The notes beneath the pieces are model-generated. The model was not told the DNA's origin. It did not search any database and was given only the letters and a program-made list of their open reading frames with translations. This document shows positions 11,960 to 24,600 of a DNA stretch of 64,000 nt, in pieces. Position 1 is the stretch's first letter, and every line of letters starts with the position of its first letter. Source of the DNA: Panorpa germanica (taxonomy: Eukaryota; Arthropoda; Insecta; Mecoptera; Panorpidae); assembly GCA_963678705.1 (NCBI GenBank), contig OY783217.1, forward strand, positions 7,130,001 through 7,194,000. The letters run 5' to 3'. The translations under genes and the position numbers were made by a program.

Positions 11960-14741
11960 CTAAAAAGAGCTTCCCTCTGGAGGTTGAGACAGTTTCATAT
12001 TCTCTTTAAGAGTCATGATACGCCGCAATTCTTGAAGTACAGACTTAATAGTATAGTCACGTTGCCACCGTGCTAACACTGGTACTTGTCTGTGGTCCAC
12101 CTGCAAATTACACATGTATTTATCATAACAAATTCATGAAACTAACAAATCAGCTTGTCTATTTAATTATTGATGCCTATATAACGAAACTACAAAAGTG
12201 CATATAGGGTTATTATTTGCTCCAGACCGACGACATTACGATAATTACATTTATACCATCCGACCATCACTTGGAGAATAATTAGCACTTGATTTATGGT
12301 CATTTAAACAAAAAGACTTTTCATTTAATCTACATTTTAACATAACATAACATTTTTGAAATTTCCATGTAAGTTTGCAATTACATACTGTATCAAAAAA
12401 TATGTAAGTCACATAATTCATGAAATATGTTTATTGAAAATAGATAATGAATAAATATTTAGTATAGTCAAAATAACGATAGATCGGCGGTGACTTATAC
12501 TTAAAAGAGGTTATAAGAGCGGTATAAATTTATAATACGATAATGTCTTATTCGTTTCTTTATACATTATAGAAAAATAAATGAGTCAGTGCTTTTTAGT
12601 TATATCCGCAGTTTATACCCCACAACTTGTTTTAAATATGAGTCGCCGCCGAACTCTCGTAACTTGAATCATAGTTTACTGATTCATACTAAATCGAAAA
12701 GGTTAAAACTCAAATATACCCAAGTTAGATTTCATAATTTATATGTAGAATTTCGGTTTTAATTTACATAAATAATATGTAAAACATTGATAATTTTCTA
12801 TATGTCACTTCTAAATTTAATTAAATAGACCCGCTTAGTATTTAAAGTTTTTAATATTATAGAAAGACTAATAAGTTGTCTCGTGTCATATGTACTCAAT
12901 AAAATAATACTCACAGTTCCAGTTGAATTATTAATACAGTTAATATTGATTCTAGAAATGAACTTAGCACTGGGGGCATCATCTGGGTACCTCGCCCCAC
13001 ATTCTATTTTCAACGAATACATTCTATTTTCATATGGTGTCTGCAAAAAATATTAAAATTGAATTATTCATATTACACATACGTCAATTCATTTTTCAAT
13101 CTTGTAGTTCCCTAAAGTATTAATTACCAGCACATTTATTGGGAAATATAGTCAAACCTGCAAAAATATTCATTGTCAATTATCAATAAATACACTATTT
13201 TTAAATAACATAAATACTAGTCATCCAGCATTTATTTATAATATCGTTATGCTTGTGTTTACAAAAAATTAGTTACTCTTTGACGTGAAATAAAATAACA
13301 GCATATTAAAAAATGAAATAATACTTTGAGCCCGTTACTTCTCATTAAATGTTCCTTTTTGGAAAAAATATGCCTACATTGACGAACGCTATCGAAACAC
13401 AAATAATGTAATATCTTTGGTATATCTATCTGACGATGATCGAGAAGCTACGTGTTTTCCTTTGACTCTTGAGACAGCAAGTATAGACTTCAATGGAATG
13501 TACTTGTTATTGCATAATAGTATTGTTTTTTCCTAAATACTTGTACTTTTTTATATGGTATTTATTACAATAAGGATAAATTCATTAAATAACAAGGTCA
13601 TTAAATATTAATAATCCAATATTTAAGACTATAATTTATTCGTTTCGCAATTACTTAACTATACTCAAAACGTATACAGAATCATACTCAAAGCAAAGGA
13701 GAAAAAACTAAACAAATGCACTTGAGCTAGCTGCGTTTTTGACTGGAAAAAACTCACTTTACATAGAGAAACAATTTTAAAAGTACAGCACCTACTAAAA
13801 ATTAATATTGTTTACATAAGCTCAATTTTAAGTTAATGAGTTGCAAATGTACTTTATTTTTATGTAAATTATAAAGTGATTAAGTAATAACCTAATGAAT
13901 AATACTAATACGTACCCTAGGCGGGCCAATTATCATTCCAGTCCAGTGTGTTAGGGTCATATCATCGTCATTTTCAAGTCCCCAGGAGATAGTGCCATCT
14001 CCTACTCCCTTTTGTCCCTGTTCTAGCTCTTCAAGAAGTCTGAAGTTTCGCGGAACCACTAAAATATGTCAATAAATAATAAACAACGATTTTATTCATT
14101 TTTAGCAACGGTTAATTATGTTTTACGACATATATTAAAACAATTGCAATTCCAATTTTGTACGATTATGCAAATAGATGTTTTTGTTTGATCATTATCA
14201 TAAAAATTTGTATCCTTTGTTACATAATGGTTCATCCATGTACGCAGGTAAAAAAAATTATTCTTCATATTGATAAAATTATAAAATGCATTCTTTAAAG
14301 AAATATGACAAAAGTTACTAAATAATAAAAAGAAAAGCGGAGAAGGGGTTATGACCCCGAGCATAAGACGAAATCACACTTAGAGCTTGGATGATTACGT
14401 TAATACTCCCTTAAAGTATCAGAATAGCTTAAGTAGATTATTATTAAAAAGACGCAATTAGGCAGATTCATCAAAATCATTGGTTTTTCTAATTATCAAA
14501 TAAGATAAACTTAGAAAAATGGCAGGGTGGGGTATCAAGAAAAAATAAATGCACACTGTCATCAAACGTCAACATCGGCTATAATTATACCATTACAAAT
14601 AACATACATTTATGTAATTAAAATTAATCGATGAATCTGCCAAAATATATGAATATAATTGTACCACAGCATTTTTGTTTAAGAATAAAAATAAAAGCAA
14701 AAATAATATTACTTACCTACACCGGTTGCGGGTACCGCCAT
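11960..14741 (-). CDS. Uev1A: Ubiquitin-conjugating enzyme variant (Uev1A / MMS2)
   Basis: Four exons (14741-14717, 14058-13916, 13040-12915, 12100-11960) give 144 residues, the normal length for this family. Landmarks are [61 protein letters not shown] and the C-terminus [21 protein letters not shown]. The UBC fold is present, but the region where active E2s have HPN and the catalytic cysteine lacks that cysteine, as expected for a UEV. It pairs with Ubc13 (Bendless) to build K63-linked ubiquitin chains in DNA-damage tolerance and immune/stress signalling. The first coding exon is only 25 bp. Intron 3 carries a MITE-like element (12463-12674). The GC-richer stretch at about 14915-15020 may belong to its 5' leader or promoter. 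Confidence 0.96.
12463..12674. mobile_element. MITE-like inverted-repeat element, copy 2, in an Uev1A intron
   Basis: The left end (from TATAGTCAAAATAACGATAG) is an imperfect reverse complement of the right end (ending ACTTGAATCATAG). The stretch GAGTCGCCGCCGAACTCTCG near the right end matches the right arm of the element at 2220-2445. Both copies are about 210-225 bp. It lies wholly within the intron between the exons ending at 12915 and starting at 12100, so it should be removed by splicing. Confidence 0.6.
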
Positions 14742-16402
14742 GATCTACTTAGACAAAATTTAGTCCTCTATTATTAACACTACACAAAAAACAATATCAC
14801 AAATAAAAATTCGATAAATAAAAAATAAGTATTTCTAAACGTTTATTATATAAATTTCTCCTGTAAATTTATTAGGAAAAAGCACAAATATATATAAAAA
14901 TGCGTCTTGTATAGTAGTGCTTCCGTCTACTCCCGTCTCCTTTCTACAAGCTTTTTACTTTGCAGCAGAGGTTCTAGATGTTCAATGTTGGTATCAGAGG
15001 TTGGTAGTGTACACATTCGATTCATTAATTCGTTCATTTCAAAACATGTTACAATTTTCTTACATTTTATTTTCAAATAAATAGAAATATTCTCACATTA
15101 AATACAAAATATCGTGGCCTCATATATGTGAACTACACCGCTGTCTAATACCTTTATGATTATGTATGTACATAATAAATTTAATTTAATAACAAGCAAA
15201 AATATAACTGTCCGGGGATCAAAATGTAAAACACAGCAGTCACGTAAAGTTTCAATGAGAATATGTTAAGAAATTATACATCTTATTTATCAGACAAATT
15301 AATTCATTTTTAAATAAGCACAATATAATTTAAGATATTAACTAATTTTCAAATTTATTATAATTTTTATATTTATTACAACAAAAGTAATGTGAAGTAC
15401 AATGAACACAAGTTTAAAAAATATTCCAAGTGTATGACTTTTAATAACATTAATAAACAGTCTGTTTTGTGAATATGTCAACTATGTTATGCTACAAATA
15501 ATCGCAAAATACGATGTTAATTTTGTTTGGCTGTATATGTTCTATAGTATAACAAATAAATGACAAACTTTCAGATCTTTATCAGTCTCATTACAAATCT
15601 TAAGAATGGTTTTTCATATTCAAAATATCACAATTTCTATTGTCTAGTCTAACAATCTGAAAGTATGATTATATATGATATGACATAATAAGAGCAATAG
15701 AACAACACTAAATGATTATAAAAATTGTAAGACTCGCTGGATTTGTTACGATGACATATATTTGTGAGGTCATTATTTTACATTAAAGTACACAAAATTA
15801 ATTGAACATACAGACAATAATCACTGATAGTAACAATCGCTAACAGGAATTGGTTTAAGCCCTTCTTAAGCGGAAAATACACATGTAGTATAAATTAAAA
15901 ATTGGTCAGAATATTGCAAAAAAGGTTTAAACATAATTTACTTCGGCTAAAACTAAACAGCCCTAAAGCCTAACATTAATTACGACAAAGACACGATACT
16001 TTATTTATCCTCCAATTATCAGATAATAGAATAATAATAATATTTATATATGTATATAAACAATTATGAAAATTATATATACGAAAAGATGTTGCTAAAA
16101 ATACTCGTATAAATAAAAACTATATGTTAATAAACACTTATATTAAACGAGTCATAATTCTAACTTTTATGAAAGTATATATTCGTTATAAAATGAAATT
16201 GCCTCAATATAAAATAAATTTCGTCAAAGTTGATACTTTTAAAGTCTTACTAGCAAGACTAAAAATTACAGCTTTAACTTAGTAAAATTAAAATAAGTCG
16301 AAATAGAAAAAATCTGAAATAGAATATTTTAAATAGACATTTCATTTCATATATAGTATGCCTAAATTTGCATGGTAGAAGAAACGATTTTGAATATTTA
16401 TA
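14742..16402. other. Spacer between MEMO1 (3' side) and Uev1A (5' side)
   Basis: Both neighbours are on the minus strand, so this holds the MEMO1 3' UTR and the Uev1A promoter and leader. The part near 14915-15020 is less AT-rich than the rest and fits a promoter or leader exon. The remainder is AT-rich and I see no gene. Confidence 0.5.
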
Positions 16403-19400
16403 CTACTCCATGACCAAAGCGCCTGAAGCATAACTTACGCTAGAGTCAGACATGTTTTGGCACTGCGAGCTCTGTGCGTATTGTAGAAACTTGAAGCTCA
16501 TCTTAGATGACGATGTTTGCAAAGCCTTCACAGCCTAAATGAATATATGTTTAAAAATAATTTTCTATAAATGTTACGTTCAATAATATGTCTGTAAATA
16601 CCTGCAGGAGTACAGAAATTGGATGACGTCCACAAATTGTATTACCGTACTTTTTAAGATAACTCGAAAAGCCCTCCGGGTCAAGATTTTCAATAATATT
16701 CATCCCCTACAAAAATAAGGTATTTATTTGTATTACAATGTCATTGTAAGAAGGAATGTATAAAGAATATTGAATATGTTTAAATTTCTTACCACTTTAT
16801 CCAAACTTTCTATAGATTCATGAATATGTCCAATTGAACGGTCGTAATAGGTATAACGGAATCGTTGTCCCCAATGGCAAAAATCACTTGAGATTACAAA
16901 AAGATTAGACGGGTCTGCCAAGTATGGTGCTAAAATAGCACCGTACAAAGCTTCACGTTCTGTAGTTAACGACCCAACCAATATAGGCACAATGGTAAAA
17001 CGGTCTCTGTAACTGTAGAGTTGGTATGGTTAGTCATGTAATATAGATTAATAAGAAAATAATTGATCAAAAACTAACTTCTCCATGACTTTAGCAATGT
17101 AAGGCAAGTGCATCTCAATGCTGTGTTCATCTTCATCGGTTTGCATATCCATCCATTCAAAATTTCCTGTAGTTTCAAGTTCAGCATAAACTAAACAAAA
17201 AATTAATTCATTACTCATTTAATAACAAAATAATATTATAACAACTTTATTAATAGTTGATAGTAGGTAATTAATATTAAAAAAACAAATTCTATAATTA
17301 TAATTTGATAATAATAATATTACCGTCTAAATACAAATATATATTAACGTAATATATTTTACCTAATGTTACATTTATTATTTACTGAACTTAATATAAC
17401 TCTGTTACGTTGATCTAAAATAAATGTAAAAGACATTAAATATCTTTTACTAGTATATTAACACAGTTACATATATTTAAGCTTTATTTAACATAAAAAT
17501 ATTTAACATACTACATAACATTTTTAGGTAATCTAAAAATGTAACATTACTAAAAAAAAATTACTCAAGAAAAGACTTAATTAAAACTGACTTATTTGAC
17601 ATTAAAAGGTAAACTTTTTATTGTTAAGTAAACTTTAAATGTTACATAAATGTGCTTGTGGATTTCTTTTTTTAAAGTCGCCTTATTACGAGTCATATCA
17701 GCAACGATCTTTTTTTTACAACACGGTGTAAAAAAAGATGCTTAAAAGTGCAACTCGTACATCAGATACTACTTACTGTTGTCTCACGCAATACATAATG
17801 TTTTTGTATCTTATAAGATGAATAACGAAAATCGATAATTAATTATTCTACATTACATCAAAATATGCCTAAAAATTAAACGACAAAACAGAAATTCAGA
17901 TTTTAAATAGAATTTTTTAAAAATAAAGACACCAATAGATATGTAATTCGATTTGAAAAAATGAGATCACGCACTCGTTCAGAAAGCGTATGCCTCAACG
18001 AACGCAGCTGCGATGTTTCTAAATTAAATTCTTTACAAGTATACTTTAATGTAAAAACCGTAGCAAATTACCCTGAGTATCGATTGTCATATCGTAAAGA
18101 GGCGTTCGGTATTTGTTGGCAGTGGAAAGGGCACAGCCTGGCAGTCGAACATGATGTGAAGGTCCCAGAATAAATACACGACTCCTGTGCATAGATAATG
18201 TCAGTCAGATATAATGTTTACACATTTTATTATTTAATGAAAAATATTTTTAACGTTAAGTGGATACTTACACGACAGCTGGGCTAACTTGACGATAAGC
18301 GAAAGCAGCACAGGCGCCGCAATAAGTATAACCAGCATGCCTAAATGCAAATTATTTCAATTTTATTAATATTCAATGTCTTCATATCAGTTTTTGATGA
18401 AATGTAATGAAAATAACCAATTTCATACATATTTAAATACAATCTTAAGCAGCAGCATTTAAGTAATATTTACGTAACAGATGAGATTAAACGTAAAGTA
18501 TTCGTAAATGTTGCACCCTCCTGAATTAACTATACTCGCGATATGGCAACGGGGCTGAGTATTTGTGACTAAATAGAAAGGAATTTAGTATGAGAACAAA
18601 AAAATATCATTTAAAGCAAAAGTAGAATTCTTATCATCTTCCTGAAAAATAAATTCTACATTACATTGGCTATTACATCAGGACATTACATGCTTAAATG
18701 CAGGGCCTACCAGAGAAAGAGTGGCGGATGTCCAGTAAATTGTAACTGGATACATATTCAATTTAGCAAGAGAACACAAAACGGTTATTTAAATATTTAA
18801 TTTCAATTCGCATTTTCTATAAATGGTTATGCATATATATGTATTTCCAAATTCGGGCAAGTGTAATATCAGTTATCAATAGTCAATCAAAAATGTAATA
18901 AAAGTTTTTGATAAATATTATTAAAACTACTTTAATCTCCACATTTTTAATACTCTTACATTTGAAATGGATAAATATGCAGAACACAAGACATGAGACA
19001 GAAGAAAAAGAAAGAGGTCACACTTGACCGCCGGGAAATATGAGTAGAAGAAGAAGAAAGGAGATGAGACGACATAGCATAAAATGAATGCGAAAACATT
19101 AAGACAAAATTTTGCAAAATGAGGCTCCAGAAAAATTATTTTAATAATTTAATTAAATAGTAGTAGTTGAAATACTTTTTCTATTCTACATTCAAAATTT
19201 TGTTTAACAAAGTAATTATAATTAGTAGACTATTGTGAGATCAAATTTAGAATTTTTTTGAATACGAATATATATATCCAAAACACAAAGCGCAAATATT
19301 GTTTGAAATGGCTGCTAAGTTTTTAGCGACTTTGTAAGTCTTCCATCATGTATTTAATTCTCGTAATTCTCAACTTACGGTGCAATAATAGCTCTTGCAG

Positions 19401-21615
19401 GTCCATGGCTCAATTCAGCATCGTTCAGCCAATTATCCAATTGTTTTGAAAGCTCTGAACCTGTTAAATATTATAACAATTTATCAATAAAAATATAATC
19501 CGCAATTATTTTCTGTTTTATAGCATTCAATAAATTTTATAATATGCAATAAATTTTATTGCTAAAAAATTAATTGTTTTTATAATTTCTTATTTTGCTG
19601 ATCATATTTTATCAGTGATATAATTTATGTACATGGCTATAAAATGTACTTAATTTTGTTTTTCGAGTTTATTATCTTTTAATAGTATAAATCTCTTTTA
19701 TAGTTTAGACTACCTTATAAAAATTCTTCAAAATTACAAATGATCTGAAAGGTCAATAATATATTTAGTTTCGTAGCACTATTAGTGTTAATTAGCGCGG
19801 TACACGAAGTCTCAATCATCTGCAATATTGCAACAATGAAAACGCTTAACTTGTTTAGCAATTTATTCTTACAAATACTTCTAAATAGGACGTAGGCTAA
19901 GAAATTATTTTTGACTATGACCTGAAGAAGAAGAAGGGAAGGGAAGAAAATTAAATGAAATTATAATATAGTCAAAATTTTATTATATACATTCATAAAT
20001 ATGTAAAAACAATGAACAATTTTTTGTCAATATACATATATTATTACTCATAAAATTGCTATTATTACATAAAACTAGTAAGTAATTTTTCTGCAATAAG
20101 CTTTACTGAATTGTCTTGCAATACGAGAGACCCCAGCTTTTCTTGAGCTAAAGTAGTTTTGTCTTTCATTTCTGATATATTCTCATTAAGATGTATAGCA
20201 TCGTTCAAATTTTGAGTGGCACCTCTCATGTCGTTGATTGAATCACCGCAGTTTTTATCTATTTCGTTAAGTCCTTTTTGCAAATGTGAAATCGCTTCAT
20301 TAAGTTTGGTTACTTGATTTAATGAAACCATATTGTCATCCAACATAATATTTCTCGTAGACACCCTATTAGCGCTAAATTTGAGCTTTTCACGTAATAA
20401 ACGTAATTGAGAAATGGATTGAAGAGTGTCTTCTATGTCTAAGGAAGCTTTTAAACTATCTTCTTGTTTATTTAGTAGACATTGTTGTTCTGACATTTGA
20501 GTAACAACCTTCAGTTTTTTGTCGGTTTCTTCTAGCAGTACTCTATTATACTCCAACCGTTTCCTCAAAGCACTTAACTGACCATCAACATCATATGCCG
20601 CTTTCTCAGTATTTTCATCGATTAGCCCTTCTAAAACTGTATTACGCAAATATTCATTGTATACCATATCAGCATCTAATTCTTCACTTGGTTTTTCGGT
20701 AAGATCCGTAGGAATTCTAGAAAGATTACAAAATGATGCTACTACAGCGTCTTTGGAATCCGTTGGTGTTGAAGCTCCTCTTTGTTTTGTACTAGTATCT
20801 GTTTTCATTAATGTCGGTGTTTTTGTTAAACTTTTGTTTGATGGAGCCTTTTCAATCCTGTTTAACAAATTCTTGTTTGATTTTGTTTGTGCTGTTGCTA
20901 AGCATTTTGACATAATAGGTTTTGTGGATCTTACACTATTCTTTGTTTTTACAGGCGTTGATTTTAAGCTATTCTTGTTAGCAGACATAATTAGTAAGTA
21001 AATTATATTCTTTCAAATTCACAACAAACAAATTTCTTTACTTTTGTATTTCAAACAATTTAAACGGTGATTATATTACTTACGAAACATCTAAATTTAT
21101 ACTTGTATAACCACAAAAAAACAATCGACAGTTATAAGCTACACTTTGAAATAAACAAGAAGCTAGTGACTTATAGATTTAAGTCACAAATTAGCGACAT
21201 CTTTTAGTTGAATTTAAAAATGGGACAAATGTCAAATGATGAAAATCTTAAATAATTTTTTTAATGATAATGTAAAAACAAACTTTCCATTAATTAGAAC
21301 ATTATTTACTAACTTAATAAATTCTAAATATACATTGTTTCCATTTGTATATTTTAAATTAACTTCATTCCAACAAACATTAAATCCTTTGTCTTCAACT
21401 ATTGAAGTTAAAGTAAAATTTAAAACAATTTTACAGCCTCTTGTTTCCAATTACCATATATTTATATAGATATATATATCAAATAGCTATTTATATGTAA
21501 AACATTTTTAAAATTTCAACATAAAATTGACATAAACAAAATCAGCTGGTATAAAGATTTACTTACCAACACTACAGTACCAGCTGCCAGCGTGCGATGC
21601 TTTTCTGTCTGGCAT
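16403..21615 (-). CDS. Memo: MEMO1 homolog (mediator of cell motility family)
   Basis: Eight exons keep phase: 21615-21567, 19460-19379, 18340-18272, 18184-18072, 17190-17079, 17012-16793, 16706-16602 and 16534-16403, giving 293 residues (human about 297). Family landmarks are ASHAGSWY at the start, [10 protein letters not shown] (H45), GPSHH (H77), [37 protein letters not shown] and the ending YAQSSQC-DSSVSYA-GAL. The His/Asp/His/Cys positions that line the metal pocket in this dioxygenase-like fold are all present. In vertebrates MEMO1 binds phosphotyrosine motifs of receptor kinases and has copper- or iron-linked redox roles; the insect role is less known. Intron 1 is 2.1 kb and contains an intronless gene on the same strand; the fourth intron holds repeat sequence at 17358-17554. 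Confidence 0.96.
17358..17554. repeat. Possible small inverted-repeat element in a MEMO1 intron
   Basis: The left end reads TACCTAATGTTACATTTATT; the reverse complement of the right end reads AGTAATGTTACATTTTTAG. The matching core is TAATGTTACATTT. Inside lies AACACAGTTACATATATTTAAG, which resembles the ends of the repeat family at 49921, 56056 and 57211. It sits in the intron between the exons ending at 18072 and starting at 17190. The sequence is so AT-rich that the inverted repeat alone is weak evidence. Confidence 0.35.
17706..17740. repeat. Hairpin-forming inverted repeat
   Basis: ATCTTTTTTTTACA and TGTAAAAAAAGAT are separated by six bases, giving a stem of about 13 bp in a MEMO1 intron. 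It may be a tip of a degraded element; no function is implied. Confidence 0.5.
19979..19984 (-). terminator. Likely polyadenylation signal of the nested gene
   Basis: AATAAA on the minus strand, about 80 bp downstream of the stop of the nested 307-residue frame and inside MEMO1 intron 1. If used efficiently it would also cut MEMO1 transcripts short, so its use must be limited or the nested gene must have its own promoter. Confidence 0.4.
20065..20988 (-). CDS. Intronless coiled-coil protein nested in MEMO1 intron 1 (HAUS8-like?)
   Basis: A single 307-residue open frame, by far the longest non-exonic frame in this area. Residues 1 to about 75 are basic and rich in K/S/T/P, the type of tail that binds microtubules or nucleic acid. 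From about residue 105 the composition is typical of coiled coil (many L/E/K/Q with heptad-like spacing, e.g. [20 protein letters not shown]). There are no membrane segments. A basic tail followed by a long coil and [18 protein letters not shown] recalls the HAUS8/Hice1 subunit of augmin, which brings gamma-tubulin to spindle microtubules. That identification rests on architecture only and is tentative. An AATAAA on the minus strand at 19984-19979 lies about 80 bp after the stop, supporting an independent transcript. It lies wholly within MEMO1 intron 1 (21566-19461), on the same strand. Confidence 0.75.
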   Translation of the reverse strand: MSANKNSLKSTPVKTKNSVRSTKPIMSKCLATAQTKSNKNLLNRIEKAPSNKSLTKTPTLMKTDTSTKQRGASTPTDSKDAVVASFCNLSRIPTDLTEKPSEELDADMVYNEYLRNTVLEGLIDENTEKAAYDVDGQLSALRKRLEYNRVLLEETDKKLKVVTQMSEQQCLLNKQEDSLKASLDIEDTLQSISQLRLLREKLKFSANRVSTRNIMLDDNMVSLNQVTKLNEAISHLQKGLNEIDKNCGDSINDMRGATQNLNDAIHLNENISEMKDKTTLAQEKLGSLVLQDNSVKLIAEKLLTSFM

Positions 21616-24600
21616 TTTTTTGTAGTTTTAAAAAATGTTTTTAATATCAACAAAGACTAATTATCATGTATGTATAAAAATATAACATTCGCTCTAACAT
21701 GAATGTGATACAGTGAAATGAGCGAAACTACAAACCGCACCACCTGCAAATGATTTCTATTTGATTCTGATTCCGAACATCACCAAGAAATAAAGTTTCA
21801 ATACTCTGGTTTAGTGCGAATGCAGCGCCATCATTTATTATTATTCAAAGTCACTTGAGAGAATTACCTACCATCTATTACCAAAGAAAATAAACAAGAA
21901 ATTAATATATTTAAATTAAAAGAGGCACATTTGATTTACAACAATAAAAATAAGCAATTAGAATAAAATTGCGAATTTAATCTAATTCTTCAAGAGATCA
22001 TAATGTACTTTAAATTTTAATCATGAGTGTTATCCATCGAGTGATTCGAATTTATTGTTTGAAGTGACTATTTGTCTCACCCCAAATTTCAATGTTTGTA
22101 TTAGATTTGTAATATATCTCACCTTAACTCTATCTCTAATGGCCTGCTAAATTCCTTTTTTAGAAGTCTCTTTATAATTTACAATTGAAAGTTGACAGAC
22201 TTATAACTATATCAAGTTTGAATTTCAGTTTTACCGCATAGTTTAGATATGCATAATACGTTACAGAATAAATAATTAATCAAGATTATTTTTCCTTTTT
22301 TACAACCTTTATAATATAATATTTCATGTGATACACAACCCAGCTGATAGTATTTAATGAAGTATCATACACATTTTCGTATGCATTACTGTTATATAAA
22401 AGAGATGGAATAGCTGCGGATGTGACGTACCATGGTATTGTAATTTTCTATATCGTTGAATCCATTTAATAATTAAAGAGACAAAATGACATTTTTAATT
22501 ATTAATATCTCCTAAAATATAAGGAGTTATTAAAAAATAACTGGACATTTGGTGTTCTGGTTGCCAACTTTATCAATATATAGTTCCGTTTCGTAGAAAT
22601 TAAGTCATGCTTCACAAGCCCATTCTTTGCTGTGACTATTGTATATAGCAATCACCTACAAGTACTAGATGTTTATCCTATTTAGGACTAGCTAACAATG
22701 TAGACAAGACTGTCTTCTAGAAAGATTCAGATATGACCATTTGCATGGATTGAACAAAGACAACAATTTTGGCTGGTGATAGTCTTGCCGCTAGTGTGTG
22801 CATCGGGCACCTAAAGATCCTAGCCAAATAGGATAAGATATGAAGATATGATAATAAGATAATGATGCAATAGTGCAATGCAAATTTACACATGTGAAAA
22901 GTTATTACTCATTATTCTGATAAGACAATATTATAGGAAGACTAAATAGATATGTCTACTAACATTATAGAAGCTATTCTTTTTAAGACAACATATTTAT
23001 TTAAGCTGCTATTTTATATGCACATTTCATTATCTTTAAATGTGAATATCCAAACAGTGTTATTTAGGTTGCATAAACTCTTGGCGCAAATAAAAATTAA
23101 AAAAAAATATATATTTAAGCTTAGATTTTTGGTTAATAATTATAAATAATTTAATTTTGACTTTTGTGCTACTTTCATATAATAATGGACATATTTCTCT
23201 AAAGAAAAAAACATTTCTTTCAAATTTTTTGATGCTGTAATGTCCGTTATGCTCTAAAACGAAGAACTGGTTTATTACATTTTAAACTCTGCGCGATTCT
23301 GGCTTTTATGCGACCTTTTTTATTTTCATGGACATTTTAAAAAAAAAAATAAAATAAACTAAATTTTTCAAAATTAAGTAATAATATCTGTCGACTGATT
23401 AATATAGATGATATATGATAAATAATTTAGGTATTACAAATGTACAAATCTAATAAGAAATTCTTAAATTTTGAATAGAAGTTTATAATAACAGATAAAA
23501 TGCTAAACTATATTTTGCGCAATAATATAATTATATTTAAACCAAATAATTTAATTTAAAATGGAATTCAAATATGAAATCCGAATCCAAATCCAAACAC
23601 ACAAACCAGGCGTCGCTTTGCAACGGGGCTAATGTTAGTTTTATATATTCTCTCGAAACTCTTAAAAATCTTCACAACTCAAATCAGCTCGATCACGTTC
23701 AAGAAATATTTTATTTTAGCAGAAATGAAATGAAAAATTTGAAATAGAAAAATATGGTTTTTATTAGAAATAGGTTTAATATACACACTTAAAAATAATT
23801 ATAAATATAGAGGGTTTTAGTGTATATTTATGTATTATTAATAAATGTAATGAATATTTTTGAAAATAATTTTCGATCCAATTGAAGTATGTTGTCAGTT
23901 AGATTTTATTAAAAATGACTTCATACGATTGAATTTTTGAAAATTTAAATGGTTTATGAAAAAACGACTAGAATAAATTAAACGTTTATGATATATTCTT
24001 ATATAACATAAATATACATCTTTATAACTATTATAATACTTATAAATAAATACAATTTAATGAGATTCGGGTGTCTATATTTCTATATTCGTACATTTTA
24101 TTTAATTATTGTGCATTTCTCATGTAATAATCAATTTAATATTTTAAATAAAACCAAAAATTATAAATTTGTAAATAATGTATTATAATTATTCACTAAC
24201 TTCACAATTACATATTGTAATACAATTAATTATATATTTTTTAAATAAATTAATTTTACATTTACTTTTTTAATTTTGGAATTTAATACTTAGAATTTTT
24301 CATAACTACTATTTTAATATAGAAAAAATACATGTACTACTATGCCTAATTTTACAGAAATATTTAAAAAGAGCATATTTATGTTTTCAAAAAATTATTT
24401 TGAAATTTCAAAATCAATGCCCATGTTTAATAATTCATATTATTTAAAAAAAAATTTGAAATGGTTCTATAAAAGGAAAAATGTGTGCTATAGAAATTTT
24501 TAAGTTTGGTTAACTTTTTTCAGTTAAGTAAAGTTAGTTTCTTAATAGATTCTGTTAAAATTGGAAGATTTGAAAATCTACTTTATACAAAGATCTTTAC

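Noticed and set aside
17961..18173. A 70-codon plus-strand frame.
   Set aside because: It is antisense to the MEMO1 exon encoding [15 protein letters not shown].
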